Shown: positions 17,835 through 26,089, counted from the stretch's first letter. The stretch: 64,000 bases of DNA from an uncultured Bryobacterales bacterium (GCA_951813065.1 CATOTH010000002.1:62001-126000); one strand, 5' to 3'. A program made the numbers and translations. Notes: generated by a model from the sequence alone, not told the origin.

Positions 17835-18772
17835 CCCTCGTCCCGAATTTCAGGGCTCAGGCCCCGGAGCCGATACGCCATCAGAAGCGCTCCCACAGGC
17901 GCGTCATGCGCGGGCTCGCCGATTCGAAGGTCCAGCGGCTCCAGGCGGAATTCGAACGATTCCCGCACCAAGCGGCTATGGAAGACGCCACCGACCGGAT
18001 AGATCGTCAAGTCCGGGTCGCTTCTAGGCAAGCATCCTTCCACTATCTCCGTGAGCGACCCGAGCACCGATCCGGCTTCCTTCATTACCCGGCAGGCGAC
18101 TGGGTCACCTTCCGTCGCCACAAGATCGACAGTGGGAGCGAGGCGGGCAATTCGGTCGCGCGGCCATTCCGAGGTATAGAACCGATGCAATGCCTCGTTC
18201 ACGGTCTTCGATGCCGTTGCCTCGATCAATGTCTCCCTCAGCGCCGTCGGCTCGCCCCAGCCTTCCTCCGCTGCCAGCGCCTTCCGAACCGCGCGCCGGA
18301 CAATGTCGAAGGCTCCGCCCTCGTCCCCGAACGCATAGCCCCATCCTCCACAGCGCACGGTGCGCCCGGCCTGATCCCTCCCTAGCGCCATCGAGCCGGT
18401 GCCGGCAATGACAGCGATTCCGGGCATTCCCGGCGAGGCGCCCTCCAAGGCCGCGTCCGCGTCTGTCGTGACTTTGACCGCCCCGGCCCGAATCGATTCG
18501 TTCAAGATCGCCTCCTTGCCGCCCGGTCCGCCGCTCATTGCGAAACAAGCCGCCTCGAAGGCGGATTCTTCCGGAAGGCGGGCTGCCTGGAGGGCGTCGC
18601 GCAGCAGGCCTGCCATCACCGCCCCGAGGTTGGTTTCCCCGATTCCCGCCGAGACTTGGTTGCCGGGCCCGCCAACCGCGCGGGCAAGGATCGCTCCGGA
18701 CGCGTCGCCGACTACGGCCCGAGTCGAAGACTGCCCACCGTCGACACCCAGAAAGAGCCTCCCCCCCGACAT
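17831..18772 (-). CDS. BadF/BadG-type N-acetylglucosamine kinase-like ATPase
   Basis: A 313-residue member of the ASKHA sugar-kinase superfamily (BadF/BadG/BcrA/BcrD ATPase family, which includes eukaryotic NAGK). The phosphate-1 loop LGVDGGQSSTRAVV (8-21) is followed by a TDADAALEG segment carrying the catalytic aspartate, the adenosine motif VIAGTGSMALG, the GWGYAFGDEGGAFDI signature of GlcNAc kinases and a final VGGVFHS. It probably phosphorylates N-acetylglucosamine from cell-wall recycling or chitin. Three bases separate it from the upstream hypothetical gene and it overlaps alkA by 4 bp. Confidence 0.88.
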   Translation of the reverse strand: MSGGRLFLGVDGGQSSTRAVVGDASGAILARAVGGPGNQVSAGIGETNLGAVMAGLLRDALQAARLPEESAFEAACFAMSGGPGGKEAILNESIRAGAVKVTTDADAALEGASPGMPGIAVIAGTGSMALGRDQAGRTVRCGGWGYAFGDEGGAFDIVRRAVRKALAAEEGWGEPTALRETLIEATASKTVNEALHRFYTSEWPRDRIARLAPTVDLVATEGDPVACRVMKEAGSVLGSLTEIVEGCLPRSDPDLTIYPVGGVFHSRLVRESFEFRLEPLDLRIGEPAHDAPVGALLMAYRLRGLSPEIRDEG

Positions 18773-18775
18773 GCT

Positions 18776-19306
18776 CTAGAGGCCCAGCGCTCGGCGATAG
18801 CAGTGGCGCATCAGCAACCGCCACTCCAGCATCTGCAGCTCCAGGGCCCGGGCGCGGCCCAAGCCGTCTGAGGATGCGACGGCGCAGTCATCGACGAATT
18901 GAAAAGGGTCCCAAGACGCGCCTGTTTCGCTTTCAATGTTGGCGTACACCGGATGCGACCCAACGCGACGGAACCAGTACTTGGCGTTGCTCCAGTCGCC
19001 CTCCTGGCGGTGCATGATGCCATGCCAGTAACTGCCTGTTGCGGTTGAGATCCGCTGCGAGATGCCATGGGACTCATCCAGGGCGGAGAAGTACAGGTAC
19101 AACCCGGAGCGAACACACTCCGCGTAATCACGGCGGACGATCGGACCGCCATCGAAGAGGTCGTCTGCCGACATTGAACGCAGATGCTCGAGTTGGGCCG
19201 TCTCCCTGGGGGCGCTCGGCACCAGTGGCATTTCGGCCATGGTGCCCGCAGGGCCAGCGAGAAGGCCCTGAATCGCGGACGAGAAATCGGACCTGTCGGC
19301 TGGCAT
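18776..19306 (-). CDS. Conserved hypothetical protein
   Basis: A 176-residue soluble protein I cannot assign to a named family. It is rich in Trp, Tyr, His and Arg, with a histidine/tryptophan core (YWHGIMHRQEGDWSNAKYWF, about 100-119) and a second SHPVYANI segment. A helical C-terminus carries many Arg and Leu. No signal peptide or membrane segment. The ATG at 19306 is preferred over the GTG at 19327 because TAGTAT lies five bases before it. It lies 51 bp after the NRAMP-related gene and 3 bp before the kinase. The core resembles domains that count or bind metabolites, but that is guesswork. Confidence 0.75.
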   Translation of the reverse strand: MPADRSDFSSAIQGLLAGPAGTMAEMPLVPSAPRETAQLEHLRSMSADDLFDGGPIVRRDYAECVRSGLYLYFSALDESHGISQRISTATGSYWHGIMHRQEGDWSNAKYWFRRVGSHPVYANIESETGASWDPFQFVDDCAVASSDGLGRARALELQMLEWRLLMRHCYRRALGL

Positions 19307-19311
19307 CTCGG

Positions 19312-19317
19312 ATACTA
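19312..19317 (-). promoter_or_regulatory. Putative -10 box of the conserved hypothetical gene
   Basis: TAGTAT on the minus strand five bases before ATG 19306. If used, it drives the hypothetical-kinase-alkA-mutT part separately from the eno/transporter part. Inferred. Confidence 0.35.
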
Positions 19318-19356
19318 CGGTAGCCACGGCTTGGCGGCGCGGTCAACGGACTCGCG

Positions 19357-20628
19357 CTAAGGAACGTAGAGTACTGACGCGGCCTCGCTCGGCGGAAACA
19401 CCGAAAACACTGCGAGGAGCAGCGAAAGGCCGATCATGATCGTCACGGCCACGCCTGCAACCAGGTTGTACAGAGGCCCGTTCGTCCAGCCGTGCATCAG
19501 GTCGCTGCGATTGACGAGCTTCACGATGAAGATCATCACGACCGGCAACAAGATGCCGTTGAGGACCTGCGAGAACAGAATCATGCGCACAACCGGGAAA
19601 TCGGGAATCAATACCACGCCGGCTCCGAAGACGATCAGGAGGGTGTACATCCAATAGAACGACGGTGCCTCGTCAAAATCGTGGTCGACACCCGATTCCA
19701 AGCCAAGCCCCTCGCAGACCGAATAGGCCGTTGAGAGCGGCAGGATGCTCGCTGCGAACAGCGACGAGAACAGGAGCCCTCCGGCAAACAGCGCGTATGC
19801 ATACGGACCCAGCGGATGCAGGGCCTGGGCAGCCTCCTCGGGGCTCTGGATCGATCGCGGCCCGTGCTCCCAGATCGCTCCGGCGCATGCCACGATGATG
19901 AAGAAAGCGACGACCGCCATCAACACGCACCCCAGGATCACCTCGACCCGCGTGTCGCGGTACTGCTTGACATCGATCCCTTTCTCCACGATGGCAGCCT
20001 GAAGGTAGAACTGCATCCACGGCGCCACCGAGGTGCCAACCATTCCGATGATCATTGCGATATATCCGGGATCTTTCTTTAGCACGGGAGCAACGGTACT
20101 GCGCATTGCGGCCGACCAATCGGGATCGACGAGCACTGCCGAGACCAGGTACGCCACGTAGAAGGCGCTCGCCGCAAGGAACACTTTCTCGACACTCTGA
20201 TAGGTGCCCTTCACAACCAGACCCCAGATCAGCAGGGCACCCAAGGGGACCGACACGTACCGGCTTACGGGCAACAGCTCCATGGCGCCAGCGATTCCGG
20301 CGAAGTTCGCAGCGATGTTGGCGAAATTGACAACCAGCAGCAGGCCCATGAGTAGAACTGTCGTGCGCAGTCCGAATTCTTCACGGATCAGATCGGAGAG
20401 CCCCTTGCCCGTGACCGCTCCCATGCGCGCGCACATCTCCTGGACGACAATCAGCAGCAAGGTAATCGGCAGCAGGGTCCACAGAGGCATGTAGCCCCAG
20501 CGGGCACCCGCTTCGGAATACGTGAAGATGCCGCCCGCATCGTTGTCGACCATGGCCGTGATAAAGCCCGGGCCGAGCACGGCAAAGAATGTCAGCAGCC
20601 GGCCCCGAGCCCGCCTGACCGTGTTCAT
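19357..20628 (-). CDS. NRAMP-related divalent metal transporter, Mg2+-type site
   Basis: A 423-residue membrane protein with about 11 helices and NRAMP (SLC11) topology. In canonical NRAMP the metal site is DPGN in helix 1 and A-x-x-M-P-H-N in helix 6. Here helix 1 reads D30-A-G-G33 (Asn to Gly) and helix 6 reads GTSVAPW (198-204; Ala to Thr and Met to Ala). As I recall the NRMT (NRAMP-related Mg2+ transporter) literature, exactly this loss of the Asn and Met ligands marks the magnesium branch. The upstream gene encodes a free-standing MgtE-N/CBS protein whose TAA touches this ATG, which fits a Mg2+ role. Mn2+ or Fe2+ uptake is the alternative. Confidence 0.88.
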   Translation of the reverse strand: MNTVRRARGRLLTFFAVLGPGFITAMVDNDAGGIFTYSEAGARWGYMPLWTLLPITLLLIVVQEMCARMGAVTGKGLSDLIREEFGLRTTVLLMGLLLVVNFANIAANFAGIAGAMELLPVSRYVSVPLGALLIWGLVVKGTYQSVEKVFLAASAFYVAYLVSAVLVDPDWSAAMRSTVAPVLKKDPGYIAMIIGMVGTSVAPWMQFYLQAAIVEKGIDVKQYRDTRVEVILGCVLMAVVAFFIIVACAGAIWEHGPRSIQSPEEAAQALHPLGPYAYALFAGGLLFSSLFAASILPLSTAYSVCEGLGLESGVDHDFDEAPSFYWMYTLLIVFGAGVVLIPDFPVVRMILFSQVLNGILLPVVMIFIVKLVNRSDLMHGWTNGPLYNLVAGVAVTIMIGLSLLLAVFSVFPPSEAASVLYVP

Positions 20629-21900
20629 TTACAGACCCCGCTCGATTTCGGGGCTGAGATACGCAATCACGTCATCGGCTTTGACGACTCCCTGCAGCCG
20701 ACCGTCATCGTCCACGACCGGCAGGGAGTAGAGATTGTACTTGTCGAACAATTCAATGATCTCGTCGTGTTTCGTGTCCATCCCCACCTGCACGGTTTGC
20801 TTGTAGGCAAGTGTCTGGACGGACACGTCGGGTCTCGCGACAGCCAGACGGCCCAGCGGGACCGTGCCCGCCAAACGGCCTTCTGTATCGATCAGGAACA
20901 CGTGGGTCAACCGTTTCAGGAGGGCATCCTGGCCACGCAGCCTTTCGACTACGTCCGCCACGGTCGACTCCGAGGAATGCGCCAGGTAGCGCGTGCCCAT
21001 CATGCCCGCCGCGGTGTCGTCATCGTATTCCAGCAACTCGGCGACCTCGCCGGCCGGTTGCTGCTCCATGTCGCTAACGATCTCCTCCCGCGCGCTCTCC
21101 TCAAGATTGGCCAGCGCGTCAGCGGCCTCAGCCGGGTCCATTTCCTCGAGGATGTCCGCGGCGCGGCCCGAATCCAGTGAGTGCAGGATCGACGTTTTGA
21201 CCGTCGGCTTGATCTCCTCCAGAGTGTCAGCCGCGTGCTCCTCGTCGAGCGTCTCGAAGAGCGCTTCACGCTCGTCTGTCCCCAGTTCCTCCACGATATC
21301 GGCCAGGTCCGCGGGATGGATGCGCTCGAGCCGGTCATGGGAGATCAGCAATCGCAAGCGCCTCAGGGGGTCCGGCTCGACAATGTTGCAGGCTTCCCAG
21401 GGAATCGAATTGGGAGGCATCTTGGCCTGGACATCGCGAATGATCCTGTTCGGCAACACCCCTTCCACCAAGCGCCGGAACGCTCCCTGAAGGCCCACAC
21501 CCACTTCGTGGACCCAGAGTTGCTCGTTACCGTTCAGGGCAACGCGCAGGCTGATGTCATTCACCCGAACAACCTTCCGCCCGTTGACATCGATGATCTG
21601 CTGGTCCAGCAGATCCTTGGTGAGAAGCAGGTGGTAGTCGTCGCCGTGGTACGGAGTGAAATTCTCGTCCGACAGCCGGATGCCGTCTTCGTCGAAGGCC
21701 AGCACCTGGTCCCAGCGAACGGCGAACTTGGTTCGTCCCGAGCCGAAAAGAAATCGCGCGATGCGGCGAGGATGATCCCTAGGGGCGACCGCCGCTTCCC
21801 GGACACGCCCGATCCGCGTTCCTTGCGGACCGATAAGCCGCATGCCGGTCAACTCCGTCAAGTAGACCAGCCGCTCGGACTCTGTGCGTATCCTCTCCAT
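20629..21900 (-). CDS. MgtE N-domain plus CBS-pair protein without the transport domain
   Basis: A 423-residue soluble protein. The N-terminal about 110 residues look like PRC-barrel repeats (LTGMRLIGPQG, then INDISLR-like strands). An MgtE-N superhelical domain follows (about 185-290: IHPADLADIVEELG, then HAADTLEEI, GRAADILEEMD, AADALANL), ending in the MgtE-like YDDDTAAGMM. A CBS pair makes up the C-terminus (about 300-415, ending VVKADDVIAYL). In MgtE these two domains bind Mg2+ and gate the channel; here the five transmembrane helices are absent. The stop codon is immediately followed by the NRAMP-related ATG, so it is very likely its regulator. ATG 21900 is reported; a TTG at 21990 overlapping eno is possible. 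Confidence 0.88.
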   Translation of the reverse strand: MERIRTESERLVYLTELTGMRLIGPQGTRIGRVREAAVAPRDHPRRIARFLFGSGRTKFAVRWDQVLAFDEDGIRLSDENFTPYHGDDYHLLLTKDLLDQQIIDVNGRKVVRVNDISLRVALNGNEQLWVHEVGVGLQGAFRRLVEGVLPNRIIRDVQAKMPPNSIPWEACNIVEPDPLRRLRLLISHDRLERIHPADLADIVEELGTDEREALFETLDEEHAADTLEEIKPTVKTSILHSLDSGRAADILEEMDPAEAADALANLEESAREEIVSDMEQQPAGEVAELLEYDDDTAAGMMGTRYLAHSSESTVADVVERLRGQDALLKRLTHVFLIDTEGRLAGTVPLGRLAVARPDVSVQTLAYKQTVQVGMDTKHDEIIELFDKYNLYSLPVVDDDGRLQGVVKADDVIAYLSPEIERGL

Positions 21901-21986
21901 GGCCAAATGGCCGCGTTCCGGACGGCGGCGCAGAGCGTGCGCCGGCGACGTGCGGCTTCGCGCTGGCGTTGCGACTTCCAGGGTCG

Positions 21987-23312
21987 TCAAGCATTGTTGA
22001 CGCGTACTCTCCCTCTTTTTTCATCATGCCGCAGCGGGCGGAGCGGCGCAAGTCCTTCCGGGACAGCTTTTTCCCACCCGGCTTCGATCCGAAGCAGGCG
22101 ATTGTACTTCGCGAGCCGCTCTGACCTCGTGACGGAACCGATCTTGATGTAGCCCGCACCGGCGGCAACGGCAAGATCCGCCAGAAAGCTGTCCTCGGTT
22201 TCACCGGACCGGGCCGAAACCACTGCCGCGAAGCCCGCTTCGAGCGCCCGGTCAACCACTTGAAGGGTTTCGGTCAACGTGCCGATCTGATTCATCTTGA
22301 CCAGCACCGCGTTGGCGGCGCGGGACTCGATCGCCCGTTCCAGCCTGGCGGGATTCGTTGCCAGCAAGTCATCGCCAACCAGGGCGCAGCGCGATCCAAG
22401 CGCTCGGCACGCCCCCCGCCAGCCGTTCCAGTCATCCTCGGCCAGAGGGTCTTCGATCGCAACGATCGGGAATTCCCTCGCCCAACGCTCAAGCAGGGAA
22501 ACCAAGCCGGCAGCGTCAAGGGAGCGTCCCTCGCTGGCCAGGTGGTACTCGCCTTCGCGGTGGAAGTGCGTAGCGGCCACGTCAATCGCGATCGACACTT
22601 GGTTGCCGGGATCGTACCCGGCTTCCGCGATCGCTCGGACCATGTACTCCAAAGCCTGCTCGTTGGAATCGAGCCGGGGCCCCCAGCCACCCTCATCCGC
22701 CACTCCGGACGGCGCGCGACCGTCCCGCGCCAGGATCTCGCGCATGCTGCGATGGATGGCTGCAACCGCTTCCAGCGACTCGGCAATGGAAGTGCAGCCG
22801 TGAGGAACCGCCAGGAAGTCCTGGAACTCAATCTGCCTGCCAGCATGCATTCCGCCCGAAAGAATGTTGACGATGGGCAGCGGGATTTTCGCCTGGCGGG
22901 CGCCCGCGAGCGCCCGCCAGAGCGGAAGGCCCGCCGATGCTGCGGCGGCGCGGGCATGACCGCAGGAGATACCAAGAATGGCGTTGGCTCCGAAACGGGA
23001 CTTGTCGGCGCTGCCATCGAGATTGATCATGACACGGTCGATCCGCTCCTGATTTCCAGCCGGCAGGCCGCGCAGGGCGCTCGCCAAGGGACCATTCACG
23101 CTGGCGACCGCGGCGGCGACGCCCTGGCCGGCGTAACCGCCACCGTCGCCGTCACGCAGCTCGCGGGCCTCATGACGTCCCGTTGATGCGCCAGATGGCA
23201 CCTGCGCTGAACCCACGCTTCCGTCGGTCAGACGGACTTCCGCCTCCAGCGTCGGCTTCCCGCGCGAGTCCAAGACCTGGAGAGCCCTGACCTCCGCGAT
23301 GTGCGCCGCCAT
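21987..23312 (-). CDS. eno: Enolase-like phosphopyruvate hydratase with altered active site
   Basis: A 441-residue enolase aligned along its length: LQVLDSRGKPT, PSGASTGRHEA, ADEGG (E207), IDVAA (D244), IEDP (E287), GDDL (D314), LVKMNQIGTLTE (K339) and IKIG (K390) are all present, giving the metal ligands and catalytic Glu/Lys. Two conserved active-site residues differ. The SHRSGETED loop reads SARSGETED (His to Ala at 367), and the QEF after GGxHA reads QDF (Glu to Asp at 165). It converts 2-phosphoglycerate to PEP if active. ATG 23312 is chosen; six bases upstream lies TAGCCT. It heads a long minus-strand gene run. It may be a paralogue with a shifted substrate. Confidence 0.9.
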   Translation of the reverse strand: MAAHIAEVRALQVLDSRGKPTLEAEVRLTDGSVGSAQVPSGASTGRHEARELRDGDGGGYAGQGVAAAVASVNGPLASALRGLPAGNQERIDRVMINLDGSADKSRFGANAILGISCGHARAAAASAGLPLWRALAGARQAKIPLPIVNILSGGMHAGRQIEFQDFLAVPHGCTSIAESLEAVAAIHRSMREILARDGRAPSGVADEGGWGPRLDSNEQALEYMVRAIAEAGYDPGNQVSIAIDVAATHFHREGEYHLASEGRSLDAAGLVSLLERWAREFPIVAIEDPLAEDDWNGWRGACRALGSRCALVGDDLLATNPARLERAIESRAANAVLVKMNQIGTLTETLQVVDRALEAGFAAVVSARSGETEDSFLADLAVAAGAGYIKIGSVTRSERLAKYNRLLRIEAGWEKAVPEGLAPLRPLRHDEKRGRVRVNNA

Positions 23313-23318
23313 GCACAC

Positions 23319-23324
23319 AGGCTA
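23319..23324 (-). promoter_or_regulatory. Putative -10 box of eno
   Basis: TAGCCT on the minus strand six bases before ATG 23312; no Shine-Dalgarno in between. It diverges from the TACGAT box at 23374-23379 on the plus strand. Inferred. Confidence 0.4.
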
Positions 23325-23373
23325 GCAACGCCTGGAGTCGGCGGCACGGGCTCGACCAACCCGACGCATGCTT

Positions 23374-23379
23374 TACGAT
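23374..23379 (+). promoter_or_regulatory. Putative -10 box of the Gfo/Idh gene
   Basis: TACGAT overlapping the first possible ATG (23378) and 10 bases before the second (23390). If it is a -10 box, the second ATG is the true start. Inferred. Confidence 0.4.
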
Positions 23380-23389
23380 GGAAGCAATC

Positions 23390-24631
23390 ATGGCAGACAC
23401 AGGTAATCTCAGCCGTCGAAACTTCATTGCCGGATCGGCCGCCGCGGGCTCGGTAGCGCCACTGCTATCCGCAAAGAGCGCGGCCCGCGTGGTCGGAGCC
23501 AACGATCGCCTGCACGTGGGCATGATCGGCGCGGGCGGAAACGCCAGAGGCCACATGAGGGCCCTGAAATCTCTCGCCAACGAGGACAACGTGGAGATCG
23601 CCGCAGTCTGCGACCTCTACGATCCCCGTCGCGACGCGGCCGCCGAGTTCACCGGCGGCAAGCCGTACAAGGACTACCGCCGACTGTTGGAACATCCCGG
23701 CTTGGACTACGTGACGGTCTCGGTGCCGGAACACTGGCACGCGCCGATCACCCTTGATGCGGCGGACGCCGGACTGCATGTCTACGTCGAGAAGCCTCTG
23801 ACCTACTCGATTGAGGAGGGCGTGCAGGTCGTCAAGAAGGTCAAGAGTACCGGGATCGTGCTGCAATGCGGCATCCAGGGAATGTCGGACGATTCATACG
23901 AGACAGCGGCCGAACTGATCCGTGACGGGGCGATCGGCAAGGTCGTCATGGCCCATATCGACTACTCACGGAATCACCGTGACGATTTCTGGCTGAAGGA
24001 TCCCGATCCCGACGTCAAGCCCGGGGTCAACCTCGACTGGAAGATGTATCTTGGCAAGGCAAAGAAACGGCGTTGGGAGCCGGACCGCTTCTTCTCCTGG
24101 CGGCGCTACTGGGATTATTCCGGAGGAATCGCGACGGATCTGTTCGTGCATCGACTGGCCCGCATAGTGAAAGCTTGCGGGCTGACGACCCCCTCGCGCG
24201 TCGTCGCGACCGGAGGCCAGTACTTCTTCACCGGTGGCGCGGAGGTCCCGGACACGTTCAACGCCCTCTTGGAATACCCCGAGGGGATCAACGTGCTGCT
24301 CGTGTCTTCGCTGGCGAACCAGACCCAGATCCGGCATTTGATCCGCGGCAACAAGGGCACGATCGAGTTCACCAGGGAGGGCTTCACGCTGGAACCGGAG
24401 GGACTCTACAAGGACGATGTCAAGCCGCTCATCCACAAGAAATCGGGTGGCGAGGACATGGCCCTGCACCATCACAACCTGCACAACGCGATTCGCCTGG
24501 GCGAGCAACTCAAATGCGACCTCGAACTCGCCTTCAATGTCTCGATGGCCTGCCAAATGACAGTGGAGTCGTTCAGGATGAAAAAGTCCCTGGGATGGGA
24601 CCGCCGGCGCGAGCGAATTATCAAGACTTGA
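23390..24631 (+). CDS. Gfo/Idh/MocA family oxidoreductase, Tat-exported
   Basis: A 413-residue exported oxidoreductase. It has a twin-arginine signal (LSRRNFIAGSAAAGS), a Rossmann strand VGMIGAGGNARGH, the EKP hallmark in YVEKPLTYSIEEG and a substrate domain with RRYWDYSGGIATD, where HRLARI replaces the usual GxHxxD helix. ATG 23390 is chosen over 23378 because the possible -10 box TACGAT would include the first ATG. It would oxidise or interconvert a sugar or inositol derivative in the periplasm with a bound NADP(H). It diverges from eno with only about 77 bp between starts, so the two may share regulation. Confidence 0.9.
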   Translation: MADTGNLSRRNFIAGSAAAGSVAPLLSAKSAARVVGANDRLHVGMIGAGGNARGHMRALKSLANEDNVEIAAVCDLYDPRRDAAAEFTGGKPYKDYRRLLEHPGLDYVTVSVPEHWHAPITLDAADAGLHVYVEKPLTYSIEEGVQVVKKVKSTGIVLQCGIQGMSDDSYETAAELIRDGAIGKVVMAHIDYSRNHRDDFWLKDPDPDVKPGVNLDWKMYLGKAKKRRWEPDRFFSWRRYWDYSGGIATDLFVHRLARIVKACGLTTPSRVVATGGQYFFTGGAEVPDTFNALLEYPEGINVLLVSSLANQTQIRHLIRGNKGTIEFTREGFTLEPEGLYKDDVKPLIHKKSGGEDMALHHHNLHNAIRLGEQLKCDLELAFNVSMACQMTVESFRMKKSLGWDRRRERIIKT

Positions 24632-24671
24632 CTGGGCTTGTCATCAGCGGCACTGGCCCCGGGGATTCGGC

Positions 24672-24677
24672 TACGAT
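24672..24677 (+). promoter_or_regulatory. Putative -10 box of the bactofilin gene
   Basis: TACGAT six bases before ATG 24684 with TGCTGT between them and no Shine-Dalgarno. Inferred leaderless start. Confidence 0.45.
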
Positions 24678-24683
24678 TGCTGT

Positions 24684-25070
24684 ATGAGCATCGAATCCCA
24701 GCCTGGCGCGCAGCCGGTATCAAGAAACCCTGACCAAGGATCGCGCCTTGGGCCCAAGGTGAGCCTTCAAGGTGATCTCAAGGTTGACGAGGCCTTGGCC
24801 GTGCTTGGCAAATTCGAAGGGAGTATCAACAACCCGAAGCAATCGATCGTCGTCGCCAACAGCGCTGAGGTCAGTGCAGACATCACTGCCTCAAGCATCA
24901 AGGTCCAGGGAAAAGTTCGTGGCAACATTTTCGGAGTCAACCGCATCGAGCTGACATCAACAGCTGACCTGGTGGGCAAGTTGCAGACGCGCGAGGTCAA
25001 GGTCGAGGAAGGGGCGGTATTTCGCGGAGAAGTGAACGTCATCTCCGACGAGAACCCGACAAACGAATAG
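24684..25070 (+). CDS. Bactofilin
   Basis: A 128-residue polymer-forming cytoskeletal protein. A short polar N-terminal tail (1-30) leads to the single bactofilin beta-helix (about 31-120), built of short turns such as GSINNPKQSIVV, GKVRGNIFG and GAVFRGEVNV; the tail ends in a charged DENPTNE. Bactofilins polymerise without nucleotide and scaffold cell-shape or envelope functions. No membrane-targeting helix is visible. Its final 32 bp overlap the end of the convergent methyltransferase gene. Confidence 0.92.
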   Translation: MSIESQPGAQPVSRNPDQGSRLGPKVSLQGDLKVDEALAVLGKFEGSINNPKQSIVVANSAEVSADITASSIKVQGKVRGNIFGVNRIELTSTADLVGKLQTREVKVEEGAVFRGEVNVISDENPTNE

Positions 25071-25689
25071 TGCCGCTCGACGGCAGCGGTTTGCGAGCCT
25101 CGATACTCTTCAACACGTCAAGGTAGTGGTGCGTCACCCCCTGCACGACGAACCCTGCTTCGCGAACCGTATCGACCGTTGGGCGGTTCATCTCGGGGCC
25201 GAACCGACGAGATAGCGGTGTGCAGACCGTCAGCATCAGGTTGAACGGAAACCATCGACTGCCGGTATGCTCGAACATCCGGAGCGACCCGCCGGGCCGG
25301 AGCACCCGATAGAGCTCGCGCAAGCCCCGAAGCGGGTCGGAGACCGAGCAGAACGTGCACGATGTATAGATCTGGTCGAAGCTGTCATCCGCGAAACCGA
25401 GTCGACCGACATCCATCTGGTGGAGTTCGATCACGCCGTCGTAGCGCTGCGCCCGCGCGGCGGCGCGTTCCAGCATGCGCTCGCTGACATCCAGGGAAAC
25501 GATCCGCCTCGCGGACGGAAAGAACTGGAAATCCACACCCGTGCCGGCGGAGAGAAACAGCACAAGACCTTCCATGCCGCCGAAGAGATCTCTCTTGTAG
25601 GCTGTCCAGCGACGCTCCGCCGCTTGGCTCACGATCGTGTCGTAGGTCGGGGCGGCTCGATTCCACTTGTCCCGGTCGGTCCTAGCCAC
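25039..25689 (-). CDS. SAM-dependent methyltransferase (class I)
   Basis: A 216-residue class I methyltransferase of the UbiE/METTL7-like type. The SAM-binding motif is LFLSAGTGVDFQFF (about 45-58, a variant of the E/DxGxGxG loop with Ser in place of Glu). Motif II is IVSLDVSERMLERA, the acidic strand is LHQMDVGRLGF and RVLRPGG follows. Substrate unknown; the C-terminal part resembles phospholipid or quinone methyltransferases of similar length. GTG 25689 overlaps the membrane-protein gene by 8 bp and lies downstream of trpF in one operon. Its 3' end overlaps bactofilin. Confidence 0.85.
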   Translation of the reverse strand: MARTDRDKWNRAAPTYDTIVSQAAERRWTAYKRDLFGGMEGLVLFLSAGTGVDFQFFPSARRIVSLDVSERMLERAAARAQRYDGVIELHQMDVGRLGFADDSFDQIYTSCTFCSVSDPLRGLRELYRVLRPGGSLRMFEHTGSRWFPFNLMLTVCTPLSRRFGPEMNRPTVDTVREAGFVVQGVTHHYLDVLKSIEARKPLPSSGTIRLSGSRRR

Positions 25690-26089
25690 TGTGTTCTCCG
25701 CGCCGCAGGGCGAAGTCGGCTCCTGCTACTACCAAGCTGGTCCCCAGTCCGCATTGGGCCCCCAGCACGACGAGAGCCCAGAGCCGAGGGTCGGCGTAGG
25801 GGAGATCCACCATGGTCGCCACCATGCCCGCCACCATGCCGCCCAGCATGATCTGTATCATCGGCTCGATCATTCCCAGGAGCAGGCCGGCCGCCAGCCA
25901 GCACGGGACTGAAAGGATCATGCCTGTGGCCATCCCCGCCAACATCGCTGGCCAATGCGGCCATTCGACGGGCACGATACTGCCAGCGGCGGCCGCTACG
26001 AGTGCGCCGGTGCAGACCGAAGCGATCGAGTCGCCCACGAAGTAGAGCCACCTTCTCCTGGCAAGCGTCGTCATGGGACCGTCGGTCAA
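25682..26089 (-). CDS. Small methionine-rich membrane protein of unknown function
   Basis: A 135-residue integral membrane protein with about four helices (roughly 16-40, 44-67, 69-92, 104-126). The two central helices are packed with Met and Gly (LAGMATGMILSV, GMIEPMIQIMLGGMVAGMV), a pattern seen in copper or heavy-metal carriers and small-xxx-small helix packing. A Cys is in helix 1 and another in helix 2. I do not recognise the family. The start overlaps the trpF stop by 4 bp and the end overlaps the methyltransferase start by 8 bp, so it is expressed with both. Metal binding is only a suggestion from the Met content. Confidence 0.75.
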   Translation of the reverse strand: MTDGPMTTLARRRWLYFVGDSIASVCTGALVAAAAGSIVPVEWPHWPAMLAGMATGMILSVPCWLAAGLLLGMIEPMIQIMLGGMVAGMVATMVDLPYADPRLWALVVLGAQCGLGTSLVVAGADFALRRGEHSG

